This document shows positions 23,405 through 32,237 of a stretch of 36,357 nucleotides of DNA, piece by piece. Each line of letters starts with the position of its first letter. Position 1 is the first letter of the stretch. Origin of the DNA: a virus; IMG/VR virus record IMGVR_UViG_3300031728_000002, positions 1 through 36,357 of that record; one strand, given 5' to 3'. The position numbers and the translations under genes are program-made. A model generated the notes under the pieces. That model saw only the letters and a program-made list of their open reading frames with translations. It made no database searches and was not told the DNA's origin.

Positions 23405-24351
23405 AATGGATTGAATGGCTTAGGGATTATCTTTCAGATGTTACGCATGGTCTAGAGAGGTTCTGTGGTAGATATTATGGTAGTTATTTGGGAAGGGTAA
23501 TTGATATAGCAGACCCTGATAACAGGGGAAGGATAAGGGCTACATGTCCAGCTATAAATATGCCAAAGGCTGAAGATGTTCCAGGTGGATATTGGATATT
23601 GCCATGTATGCCAGGATTAGGAGAGGATTCTGATGGAAAAATGACTGGTATATTTCATCCTCCTGAAGAAGGTTCCCTTGTATGGATTCAGTTTGAATTT
23701 GGTGATCCAAGAAAACCTTTATATATGGGAGGATTTTTAACAACTAGAAATACTTCCGATACATTTTTTTCTGATGATGCTGAAAAAAAAGGGCCATCAA
23801 AGAGAGGTATAAGAACAAAAGCTGGTCATTTTTTAAGATTCAATGATGACCCAGATAAGTTGGAAATTACAATTGCTAGAGGAGATGGTGAAGGAGAGTC
23901 AACATCTCAGTTTATAAGTATGACAACAGAAGGTCATACACTGATAACGAATAGTAATGGGTCTTCATTATATATGAATGCTGAAGATAATGAAACTACA
24001 CTTCAGACATTGGATTCTAATGGAAATGTATTATCGATGCTTTTTCTAGGTGATGACAAGATTACTTTGACTACAAAGTCAGGTGGTGCAATAGGTATAG
24101 ATGGGAAAGATATTGTGTTAACAGGGGATAATGTTGTTGCAGATGCAAATAAACAATTTTCTGCAAATGCTGGTACTGTAATGCTTGGAAAAGGTGCATC
24201 TGAGCCAGCAATTAGGGGAAATAAGTTTGCCATTGGTTGGGGAATTATGCATCAGCATACTTCTACTGCTCCAGGAAGCCCTACAACACCAGGTGCAACA
24301 CCTCCTGTGATGCTTTATAGAGAATTAAGTGAGAATGTTTTTATATCATGA
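23401..24351 (+). CDS. Central spike protein (gp5 / gpV / VgrG-like OB-fold)
   Basis: 316 residues. Residues ~20-125 contain the OB-fold signature of gp5/VgrG spikes: YLGRVIDIADPDNRGRIRAT, then GGYWILPCMPGLGE, then GSLVWIQFEFGDPRKPLYMG. Residues ~180-275 are a repetitive beta stretch (GHTLITNSNGSSLYMNAED and on), likely the triple-stranded beta-prism needle. No lysozyme domain is inserted, in contrast to T4 gp5. It pierces the outer membrane or cell wall. It overlaps the hub gene by 4 bases and the proline-rich gene by 4 bases. Confidence 0.8.
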   Translation: MKWIEWLRDYLSDVTHGLERFCGRYYGSYLGRVIDIADPDNRGRIRATCPAINMPKAEDVPGGYWILPCMPGLGEDSDGKMTGIFHPPEEGSLVWIQFEFGDPRKPLYMGGFLTTRNTSDTFFSDDAEKKGPSKRGIRTKAGHFLRFNDDPDKLEITIARGDGEGESTSQFISMTTEGHTLITNSNGSSLYMNAEDNETTLQTLDSNGNVLSMLFLGDDKITLTTKSGGAIGIDGKDIVLTGDNVVADANKQFSANAGTVMLGKGASEPAIRGNKFAIGWGIMHQHTSTAPGSPTTPGATPPVMLYRELSENVFIS

Positions 24352-24701
24352 GTAAATGTAAAATTGCATTATTACCTGTTCCTGGATTAGCTATACCTAT
24401 TCCACAACCACCATTTAGTATGCCGTCAAGGCCAAAGATACCTGGGATTCCAAAGACTCCTAATATACCTGGAATAAGTATTGATGTTAAAATTCCAAAG
24501 TTAGCTATACCTATTCCACAACCACCGTTTAGTATGCCGGCAATACCTAAGATACCTAGGATTCCCGGTAAAGTACCTGGTATTGCGGTTAGGGATTTTT
24601 CTGTTAAATTGGCAGTTCCTATACCGCAACCACCATTTAGTATGCCAGCAAGGCCAAAGATACCTAATGTTCCTAAATTGCCAAGATGTCCTTTGGATTA
24701 A
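24348..24701 (+). CDS. Proline-rich tandem repeat protein next to the spike
   Basis: 117 residues, ATGA-overlapped with the spike gene. It contains three copies of a ~37-residue repeat, core IPIPQPPFSMP followed by xxPKIPxxP, starting near residues 14, 52 and 88. Almost every third residue is Pro, so polyproline-II or collagen-like rods are likely. The position after the spike is where a PAAR-like tip is often encoded, but no PAAR pattern (metal-binding His/Cys) is seen. It may be a tip, sheath or adhesion element. The stop at 24699-24701 is followed directly by palindrome copy 5. Confidence 0.6.
   Translation: MSKCKIALLPVPGLAIPIPQPPFSMPSRPKIPGIPKTPNIPGISIDVKIPKLAIPIPQPPFSMPAIPKIPRIPGKVPGIAVRDFSVKLAVPIPQPPFSMPARPKIPNVPKLPRCPLD
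24387..24648 (+). repeat. Three imperfect DNA/protein repeats of the Pro-rich gene
   Basis: Units start at 24387, 24501 and 24609 (spacings 114 and 108 bases). Each encodes LA-I/V-PIPQPPFSMP. The first two are nearly identical at the DNA level, and the third differs in several silent positions. The repeats keep frame and vary in length by two codons, which suggests in-frame duplication. Confidence 0.8.
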
Positions 24702-24703
24702 TT

Positions 24704-24719
24704 GCGAACTCGAGTTCGT
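24704..24719. promoter_or_regulatory. Palindrome copy 5, core CGAACTCGAGTTCG
   Basis: The 14-bp core 24705-24718 is perfect; the outer pair is G/T, so the full 16-mer is imperfect here. It starts two bases after the TAA of the Pro-rich gene. The next gene begins at 24738, with a weak ribosome site ATAGGG between them. It marks the boundary between spike and wedge genes. Confidence 0.85.
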
Positions 24720-24737
24720 TGTGATAGGGTATATAAT

Positions 24738-25166
24738 ATGAGTATTGTTAATACGGTTCCTTCTGCAAAAGATTTGGATATTATTAAGACGTTCAAGTTT
24801 CCATTTCAAATTGGTGCTGTTGGTTTTCCAGAAATGGAAGATCCAACAAAATATAGTTTTGCAAATATTGTAGCATTACTTTTGACTGGTGTTGGGGAAA
24901 GGGTTATGAATGTTTATTTAGGAGTGAATATTCATGATTTTTTGTTTTCAAATATGACGCCTATACAACAGGTTCGTCTTTCAAGTATGGTATCTACTGC
25001 TATCGAAACATTTATTCCTTGGGTTAATGTTATGAGTGTAATTCCTAGTCAATTGAAGTATGATGATGGTATTGGTTCTAAAATAACGTTTGATATTACG
25101 TATTCTGTTGGAGGTCAGGACAGTACTCAACAAATAATTTATCCACCAACTGTACAAGGGTATTAA
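24738..25166 (+). CDS. Baseplate wedge protein gp25-like
   Basis: 142 residues from ATG 24738; an upstream in-frame GTG/TTG would run through the palindrome and is rejected. The pattern fits the gp25/gpW family: FPFQIGAVGFPEMEDPTKYSFANIVALLLTG is followed by GVGERVMNVYLGVNIHDFLF, with the typical 'GxR-x-M-x-P/YLG' loop, and a closing TFDITYSVGG. gp25 is the central lysozyme-like wedge component that initiates sheath polymerisation. It lies one base ahead of the baseplate J gene, which matches the usual order. Confidence 0.7.
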   Translation: MSIVNTVPSAKDLDIIKTFKFPFQIGAVGFPEMEDPTKYSFANIVALLLTGVGERVMNVYLGVNIHDFLFSNMTPIQQVRLSSMVSTAIETFIPWVNVMSVIPSQLKYDDGIGSKITFDITYSVGGQDSTQQIIYPPTVQGY

Positions 25167-25167
25167 A

Positions 25168-27348
25168 ATGTCAGATGACCAATATAGTCCGTTAGTTCCA
25201 GATCAAACGTTTTTGAATGAAGTGAAATATGCTGCTCGAGATTTTGTTTCTATTGCTGATGATTTGCTTCGTAGATTAAAAATAGAATATGGTACCGTAT
25301 ATAATGATTATGCAAGTACTTCTCAGGGGATAATGTTGAGAGACCTTGTGGCATGGGCTTATGCTGCTTTAACATGGTATTTAGATAGGACTGCATCAGA
25401 TTGTTTTTTATCTACAGCAAGGACCAGAAGTGCAGTAGAACGGCTTGTAGAACAAATTGCATATAAGATGACACCTGCTTCTCCTGCCGGAACTACGTTG
25501 GTTTTGACTTTTCCTGGTGGAACTACATCAGGATTCATAATGAAAGATCGGTGGAGATTTCAAGGACCAAATGGATTGACTTTTGAGTCTTATGCTAAAA
25601 TAACGCAACCATCTGCTTTGTCAGAAGGTGCAACAATAAATGTGGATGTAAGGCAAGGTGATACTAGGATATTAACTTATACTGCAAATGGTAGTAAGAA
25701 TCAGACATATAGATTAGCCAATATTTTAGAAGATCGTTTTCTTGCTGTAGACGCTACTGAAGTATGGGTTGATGGTCAATTGTGGGAAGAAAAGGATTTT
25801 TTAGAGTATGAAAAAACGAATCATTATGAGATTAGTTATTTAGCTAATCCACCAATTATTAGATTTGGTGATGGATTGGCAGGTAATATACCTGCATCTG
25901 GTTCTGAGATAAAGATTCGTTTTTTGATTATTGATGGTAAAAATGGTAATGTAAGAAGTAATACAATACAATCTTCTATTGATACTTTGACGATAAATGG
26001 GCAACCTGTTTTATTTGATGTTAACAATCCAAATCGTGCTGTAGGTGGATTGGACCCAGAAGATGCTGAGAAAGCAAAACGTTTTGCTCCTTCGAGTTTT
26101 GCTGCTCGGGGTGCTGCAATAACACAACAAGATTACGAGGCTCTTTCAAATAGTTTTGTAGATCCAGCATATGGGGCAGTTGCAAAAGCATATGCTGTTA
26201 ATCCAAGGAGTTTTTATAGTGATACAGTATTTAATGCATTAGTTGTTGATATTCAAACGTTGCTTTTATCTTTTTCTAGTATTATTGGAGCAATGGAAGA
26301 TTCAATAATTATTGATGCTGCATCTTTGACAACAGCTTTAGCATCAATAGAGACATCAGTAGATGTATTAGATACATTAAGACAACAAATATATAGTTGG
26401 TCTGGGGCTGCTTCTGCTGGTGCTTCTTCTGCTAGAAGTTCAATGAATGAGGCTGCTTCTAGAAGTACATTGGCAATGAATTTAGCTAATGATGCAATAA
26501 ATACTGGTACAGCATTAGTTAAATATATTCAAGATGGAAATACTAATCTTGATCATATTTTGACAGAAGTTAATAGTATGCTTGTAGATATAACGGGTTC
26601 TCATCAGGAATCTACACAAGCTGCATCTTCTGCATCTTCTGCATCTTCTGCTATAGAAAATGTTGTATTGTCAAATTCTGATAATATAATGAGTGCTACT
26701 GATACAGATGGGACTGTAGATGTAGAAGTTAATAATATAGTTTCTCAATTATCTTCTTTGGCTATTCATATTAATAATATTCAAAGTACCTTATCTTCTA
26801 TAGATGGGAATTTTGATTCATTATCTTCTCAAATTCATTTAATTATGTCAGATATGAAGGATAGAATAGGTGTTTTATTTTCTGATGATTGTTTGTCAAA
26901 TTATGTTCAGGTTCCTATTTTGTCATTAGACTTGGATGGCAATTATGCTTCTCCATCTATTGGATTAAGGTCTTCATTACAAAAATATTTGGATGGAATA
27001 AAGGAAGTTACACAGGTTGTGGAAGTTGTTGATGGAATTTCTGTTCTTATTTTGGCTGATATTTCTATACAGGTTAAGATTGTTGAAGCATATGTTATAT
27101 CTGAAGTGAAATCTCAGATTGAATCTGTTGTTATAAGTATTTTAAAGGGGAGAGATTTTAATCAGCCATTATATTTATCTGATTTATATGATTCAATTAT
27201 GGAATCTTCAAGTGGGATTAATTATGTGAATATTTCTATAACTGGACCAACTGATTATTTGGTAGATGGAAATCTTATTCCAGATTCAAATCAAGTAATA
27301 GTATTGGGAAGTCTTGTTATAAAAAATGAAATAGGAGAAATATTATAA
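25168..27348 (+). CDS. Baseplate J-like wedge protein with large helical insertion
   Basis: 726 residues. The N-terminal part (LLRRLKIEYGTVYNDYASTS, MLRDLVAWAYAALTWYLDRT) and the block ERLVEQIAYKMTPASPAGTT fit the baseplate J (P2 gpJ/T4 gp6-like) family. The core ends with FAARGAAITQQDYEALS near residue 317 and continues AKAYAVNPRS. The C-terminal part (VEAYVISEVKSQIESVVISI) is also typical. Between residues ~350 and ~610 lies a Ser/Ala-rich helical segment with heptads and a small repeat, which is foreign to the compact family. It forms the wedge ring around the hub. Its TAA overlaps the next ATG. Confidence 0.75.
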   Translation: MSDDQYSPLVPDQTFLNEVKYAARDFVSIADDLLRRLKIEYGTVYNDYASTSQGIMLRDLVAWAYAALTWYLDRTASDCFLSTARTRSAVERLVEQIAYKMTPASPAGTTLVLTFPGGTTSGFIMKDRWRFQGPNGLTFESYAKITQPSALSEGATINVDVRQGDTRILTYTANGSKNQTYRLANILEDRFLAVDATEVWVDGQLWEEKDFLEYEKTNHYEISYLANPPIIRFGDGLAGNIPASGSEIKIRFLIIDGKNGNVRSNTIQSSIDTLTINGQPVLFDVNNPNRAVGGLDPEDAEKAKRFAPSSFAARGAAITQQDYEALSNSFVDPAYGAVAKAYAVNPRSFYSDTVFNALVVDIQTLLLSFSSIIGAMEDSIIIDAASLTTALASIETSVDVLDTLRQQIYSWSGAASAGASSARSSMNEAASRSTLAMNLANDAINTGTALVKYIQDGNTNLDHILTEVNSMLVDITGSHQESTQAASSASSASSAIENVVLSNSDNIMSATDTDGTVDVEVNNIVSQLSSLAIHINNIQSTLSSIDGNFDSLSSQIHLIMSDMKDRIGVLFSDDCLSNYVQVPILSLDLDGNYASPSIGLRSSLQKYLDGIKEVTQVVEVVDGISVLILADISIQVKIVEAYVISEVKSQIESVVISILKGRDFNQPLYLSDLYDSIMESSSGINYVNISITGPTDYLVDGNLIPDSNQVIVLGSLVIKNEIGEIL
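26623..26649 (+). repeat. Three tandem copies of a 9-base unit in the J gene
   Basis: GCATCTTCT is repeated three times without change at 26623-26649, encoding ASS-ASS-ASS in the Ser/Ala-rich insertion of the J-like wedge gene. The exact repeat suggests recent slippage. Confidence 0.7.
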
Positions 27349-30300
27349 TGTCAGAAAGTCCAAGATATAATTGGCCTATTCCACAATGGAATGCTGATTG
27401 GCAATCATGGCAGCAAAGATTTGAAGATCTTTCAGATGATATTGATTCTACTGTATTTTCAAATATGGAAGGATCTAAATGTATATTTTATCAGCTTCCA
27501 AATGCTAGAGTTTATGATGATTCAGGTACCTATAAACTTGAGATGCTTTCTGATTTGATTCTTATTTCAAGAACTTATAATATGAAAGTTACGGTTGATT
27601 CATCAAGTGATTTAGTACTGATTCCATATAATTTGATAGGATTAACGTTTACTGCTGGAACCGTGGAAGAAACCACGGTTGAGTTCGAATTATTTAATAC
27701 AGCACCAATAGATTCAGATGTTCATATTTTTGGATATGTTACAGCGGATTATTCAGTAAATTGGTTTAATGGTTCAGTATTTGCTGATGGTGAAGATGCT
27801 AGACAAATTTTTTCTTTTTTGGCATCTACAGGTGTAGATACAAATAAAGTAAAAGTTACCAATGCTGATACTACGGCTGATTTTTTGAGTAGTAAAATAA
27901 CTTCTGGTTCAAATATTACGATTAATGTTTTAAATCCAGGTGGTGATGAAGAATTAGAAATAGTTGCAACTAGTGGGTATTGGAGTAGAAATGCAGTTCC
28001 AGCATATGTGTATCCAACTACAGATACTGATGCTATGAGAATAGGAGATGGTAGTGTTTCAGTTCCGGGTATTGCATCGAAAACGTATGTTGATACAGGG
28101 TTTAGATGGGATGTAACAGAATCTCCATCTTTTAATAATGAAGATAGTATATATTTTGTTTCAAGTGGTAGTGATGTTGCGTCAGTTTATTATGATAGTA
28201 TTACTTCAGAACAGGTTGTTTCTTTTGTTGATGAAGGAGGTAATGATAATGCAACAATACGCAAGAGGATGAATCCTGGTACAGTATCAGATTTGGTTAT
28301 TTTAAATATAGAAGTGGATGGTGGTGTAAATACTGATGGTTCTCAGTTGATTTTAAAATCAATGACTAATGATGATATGTATAATCTTCAGACTTCTGTT
28401 GTTGAAATTGAGAGTATTGCTTCAGGATTGGATGCTCTTTCTGTATTGAAGGCAAGTACTGGTGTTGCTGCAACATCTGGTACTGCTGAAGTACAAATTT
28501 TAGCAGAGGGATATAATGAAGTAAAATGTTTAATTAGAGCACAAGATTTGGCTGCAAATGATACAACTTCTTTAGTTATTTTATCTGATGGTGGGATACA
28601 ATCAGATGTTTCGATTAAAGCAGAAGGAACTACTATATCAAATGCAGAATTTGGTACAGATCCAAGTACTGGTTATGCATATACTGATTTGTTTGCTATA
28701 TCAACAGATTCGTTATCAAGTATGGAGATAATTTCACAATCTGGTGGTGGTGGAAATATTGATGCTGAACTTGATATAAAGGCATTAAATAATGGTACAA
28801 ATGCGTATGATGATGCAACTGTAGTTGTTAGAAGTTATGCTGCTACAGGTTATGCATCTGTAGTAATTGGTGCTACAACTACTGAGGATGTTATATTATC
28901 TGTAAGTGATTCTGTATTTTTTAAATTTGCAGATGTAGATAAACTAGAGGTTTATCATTCTACTGATACAGTAGTGTTTAGTACATTTGAACCAGATGAT
29001 ACTTTATCTGTATTAGAATTTAGTCATAAGAAGTATGTTGGAACAAGTGAAGCTGCAGTTGAATTTAATGTTATTGGTGACACTGGAACAGGCGGGTCTA
29101 GATTTACCATAAACAGTTATAATTATGAGGATACAGATAAGGCTGATATTGAAATTTATGCAAATGGTGGTACTCCAAGAATTGATATTGTAGCAACTTC
29201 TACAGGTAGCGGATTAGCAGAAGCAAATTTGTATGCTGATGGTAATGTAACTGGGGATGGTGAAGTTATTATAGAAGCGACAAGTGCAACATCTAATGCT
29301 GCTGTTTATATTTCCGCAGAAGGAAGTGCAAGTGGGTTAGTATTGTTGGGGTCTCCTTCAACAAATATAGTAGCATTTACTGATGTTAATTCATCTGTTA
29401 TTTCTGGAACATGGACAAATCAAAGAATTGATTTTTCTAGTGCTACTTCAGAATGGACAACGTACAATTCAAATTTTGGTGAAGTATCATTATTGGCTGC
29501 ATTAAATGTGGCATATACTTCTGGTGGTGGTAGTGTATCTGAGCCTGCTGGACAGATTGTATATGGTACAGGAACTGGTGTTGATTCTTCTTCTATATTT
29601 ATGTGGGATACTGTAAACAGTGTTTTTATAGTAGGTCATAATGGTACTAGACAAGCTACATCTTTAGATAGTAAGGCTGAAATTCAAGATGGAATAACAT
29701 CAGGAAAGTGGACAACTACATTAGCAGATTCATCAGCGTTATCATTTATAAGAAGTTATAATGTTTCTGTAGGTTCTCATACTGCTGTTCCTACAGGTGG
29801 TTATCTTGGTGAGATTAATTTTTATGGGTCAAGTGGAAGTGATTGGGTTGAAGGTGCTCGTATTATAGCTTCTGCTGCTAGTACTTTTTCTGGAACAAAT
29901 TCTGGGTCTGATTTAAGTTTTTATATAACAGAAAAAACTACTACTACTCCAGCATTGGCTATGCGTCTTGATTCTAATGGATATCTTTCGATTACGGATT
30001 CATCTTCTGCTGCAGCAACGGCTGCTCTTGAGATATTTGGCAATGGAGAGAATACATATGATAATATATTAGCTTTGTCGTTTTTTAGTGATTATACAGG
30101 TGAACAACCGATAGTTAGGATAAGAAAATCTCAGACTGATACAATTGGGTATAATTATGCTGTTTCTAATGGGTCAGCTTTAGGACAGATAAGTTTTGAA
30201 GCATCAAATGGAACATCATTTGAAAGTGCTATTGAATTTAGGGTTGTTGCTACAAGTACATGGTCTGGGTCATCAGAAGGAGCAAGATTAGAATTATGGC

Positions 30301-31334
30301 AATCTCTTGTTGGAGATACTGGTATTGAAAAATCGGTTGTAATTTATAGAGGTGATGAAGTATTAACACCAAGTGGATATTCAACAGTACATATGCATAT
30401 AGGTGATGATGGTGACCATGAATCACTTGTTGTAAGAGCTAATAATTTATTTGTATTTCAAGATGCTAATACTTTAGATGATTCTTATATGGGTGGTAAT
30501 ATTGTTGTTGGTGGTGGAAATGATTTTGATGGGTCATATTTATCTGATTCTATAATTGTTGGTGATTCTAATAGTTTCACTACTTGTTCAAAATTGATTT
30601 ATAGAGGAAGTTCTAATACTATATCATCAGTTTATGATTCAGTATTATCGTTGACTAGTACGAATCCAATTAATATTACAAAATCTATTGCTATTTGTAC
30701 TAGTTCTACATTTCAAAACTGTAGTAATACAATTGTTGTTGGTTATGCGCATACTTGTAAAGACAGTAGTTATAGTCTTATGACAGGTTATGAGTGTTAT
30801 AGTGATTCGCATCCTGGTGTAGTTGTTAGAGGACAAAGATCAAAAGCTGATTTTGATTATGGTGAATTTTTTACAGCTGGAAGACTTGATGGTTCTACAT
30901 TAGGTAGTTCTCAAGCATTTAAAGCTATTCCGATGATGTATAGGACTACTGATACTACACCAACTGTTCTTACTACTACTGGTTCTGGAGCTACTTCTCC
31001 TTTGGTTATAGAAGAAGAATATCTATATTGTTTTGAATGTCGTTTAGTTGGTACAGCACATGGGGCTACTGTTGATGCAATTGAGGTTTGGGTTTGGGAT
31101 GTTGAAGTGTGGAGGAATTCTGTGAATGGTATACAATTTCATGAAACAGAGAGATATCATATTGCTTTAAGCGGTGGAGTTGGGAATGCAAGTTGGCAAA
31201 AAAATGATACGGATCATACATTAGAACTTGAAGTCCAAGGTACAGGTAGTGAGCTTCTTGAAGTTGATTGGTTTGCTCATATATGGGGAGGAGTTAAGCT
31301 TAAAACTACTTATGATGAAATATATGGTGGGTAG
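27348..31334 (+). CDS. Very large tail fibre protein, beta-repeat shaft
   Basis: 1328 residues, starting at the ATG that shares a base with the J-gene stop. The N-terminal ~130 residues (NWPIPQWNADWQSWQQRFED) are probably the baseplate-attachment domain. Residues ~130-1040 are Ser/Thr/Asp/Gly-rich short beta strands, a triple-stranded shaft. Residues ~1045-1160 resemble the trimeric-autotransporter head repeats (GNIVVGGGNDF, SDSIIVGDSNSF, NTIVVGYAHTC). The C-terminal beta domain (YCFECRLVGTAHGATVDAIE) is probably the receptor-binding tip. The next gene encodes a glycosyltransferase. Confidence 0.7.
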   Translation: MSESPRYNWPIPQWNADWQSWQQRFEDLSDDIDSTVFSNMEGSKCIFYQLPNARVYDDSGTYKLEMLSDLILISRTYNMKVTVDSSSDLVLIPYNLIGLTFTAGTVEETTVEFELFNTAPIDSDVHIFGYVTADYSVNWFNGSVFADGEDARQIFSFLASTGVDTNKVKVTNADTTADFLSSKITSGSNITINVLNPGGDEELEIVATSGYWSRNAVPAYVYPTTDTDAMRIGDGSVSVPGIASKTYVDTGFRWDVTESPSFNNEDSIYFVSSGSDVASVYYDSITSEQVVSFVDEGGNDNATIRKRMNPGTVSDLVILNIEVDGGVNTDGSQLILKSMTNDDMYNLQTSVVEIESIASGLDALSVLKASTGVAATSGTAEVQILAEGYNEVKCLIRAQDLAANDTTSLVILSDGGIQSDVSIKAEGTTISNAEFGTDPSTGYAYTDLFAISTDSLSSMEIISQSGGGGNIDAELDIKALNNGTNAYDDATVVVRSYAATGYASVVIGATTTEDVILSVSDSVFFKFADVDKLEVYHSTDTVVFSTFEPDDTLSVLEFSHKKYVGTSEAAVEFNVIGDTGTGGSRFTINSYNYEDTDKADIEIYANGGTPRIDIVATSTGSGLAEANLYADGNVTGDGEVIIEATSATSNAAVYISAEGSASGLVLLGSPSTNIVAFTDVNSSVISGTWTNQRIDFSSATSEWTTYNSNFGEVSLLAALNVAYTSGGGSVSEPAGQIVYGTGTGVDSSSIFMWDTVNSVFIVGHNGTRQATSLDSKAEIQDGITSGKWTTTLADSSALSFIRSYNVSVGSHTAVPTGGYLGEINFYGSSGSDWVEGARIIASAASTFSGTNSGSDLSFYITEKTTTTPALAMRLDSNGYLSITDSSSAAATAALEIFGNGENTYDNILALSFFSDYTGEQPIVRIRKSQTDTIGYNYAVSNGSALGQISFEASNGTSFESAIEFRVVATSTWSGSSEGARLELWQSLVGDTGIEKSVVIYRGDEVLTPSGYSTVHMHIGDDGDHESLVVRANNLFVFQDANTLDDSYMGGNIVVGGGNDFDGSYLSDSIIVGDSNSFTTCSKLIYRGSSNTISSVYDSVLSLTSTNPINITKSIAICTSSTFQNCSNTIVVGYAHTCKDSSYSLMTGYECYSDSHPGVVVRGQRSKADFDYGEFFTAGRLDGSTLGSSQAFKAIPMMYRTTDTTPTVLTTTGSGATSPLVIEEEYLYCFECRLVGTAHGATVDAIEVWVWDVEVWRNSVNGIQFHETERYHIALSGGVGNASWQKNDTDHTLELEVQGTGSELLEVDWFAHIWGGVKLKTTYDEIYGG

Positions 31335-31355
31335 TAATAATATGAGAGGTATTTG

Positions 31356-32234
31356 ATGAATATATATTATATAAATTTGGATCGTTCAGAAGATAGAAGA
31401 GAAAAAATGGAGAAATCTTTTGAGCATGAAAAATTAATAAGGATATCCGCTATAGATGGTATGGAATGGGCTATTGAAGATACGTTTGATAATAGAGGTT
31501 TTCTTGTATGGAATTTGGAATATCGTGATAAATTTGTTAATGAAGGTATATTGCTTGAAAACAGTATTCTTCCACCAACCCATGTTGCGTGTAATTTAAG
31601 TCATAGAAAAGCTATTCAGGAATTTTTGAATACTGATGATGAATGGGCAGTTATTATGGAGGATGATGTTGAAAGGTCAAAAGTTTATTTGAAAGATGGA
31701 GAATTGATAGAAAAAAAAGTAGTTATTCCTAGTGATGCTGATATGTTTTATTTATGTGGAACAAGACCAGATAGACGGATATACGTTTTTGATGATGGTC
31801 AAGTTAGAAAAACTAGAACATTGATGGGATATTGTATATCAAGAAGAGGTGCTGAATTATTTTTAAAATCAACAATACCAATGATGTGGCTTTCTGATTA
31901 TCAATTTCCTGTTTGTTGTTTTGATAGTATGTCGAATAATATAAGAGAGAACAAAATAAGAGATAGGAGAATAGTTTTTAAAAAGCGTACATTATTTAAA
32001 GAGAACAAAGATGATAAAGGAAATATTACGAGAAAGAAAAAGGAATGTGTTTCATTTTCAATTCCAAGTAGAGATAAATATAGGATTATAAAATCAATTT
32101 TACCAAATGAAATAGAAAGTGAAGAAAAGATAAAAGCTTTTGCTGATAAAAAAAATGGTTTAATAAAGCATTCTATTTTGTCTAAGCAATCATTGCTTGG
32201 TCATTACAAAGGACATGGGAAAAGGTTTCATTGA
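31356..32234 (+). CDS. Glycosyltransferase family 25-like (LPS biosynthesis type)
   Basis: 292 residues from ATG 31356 behind GAGAGGTATTTG; a TTG directly before it is less likely. It fits family GT25: YYINLDRSEDRREKMEK at the start, AIDG near 34, LSHRKAIQEF near 85, and the catalytic acidic motif VIMEDDVE near 105, then GYCISRRGAELFL. GT25 enzymes transfer galactose or glucose to LPS or to protein. Placed between fibre genes, it might glycosylate the fibre or alter the host surface against superinfection. The C-terminal ~70 residues are basic and low in motifs. Confidence 0.75.
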   Translation: MNIYYINLDRSEDRREKMEKSFEHEKLIRISAIDGMEWAIEDTFDNRGFLVWNLEYRDKFVNEGILLENSILPPTHVACNLSHRKAIQEFLNTDDEWAVIMEDDVERSKVYLKDGELIEKKVVIPSDADMFYLCGTRPDRRIYVFDDGQVRKTRTLMGYCISRRGAELFLKSTIPMMWLSDYQFPVCCFDSMSNNIRENKIRDRRIVFKKRTLFKENKDDKGNITRKKKECVSFSIPSRDKYRIIKSILPNEIESEEKIKAFADKKNGLIKHSILSKQSLLGHYKGHGKRFH

Positions 32235-32237
32235 TAA

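Noticed and set aside
27659-27680. Perfect 8-bp inverted repeat AACCGTGG...CCACGGTT with a 6-base loop inside the fibre gene
   Set aside because: It lies in coding sequence (TVEETTVE) with no stop, U-run or ribosome site near it, and there is only one copy; probably a result of the repeated Glu-Thr/Thr-Val codons.
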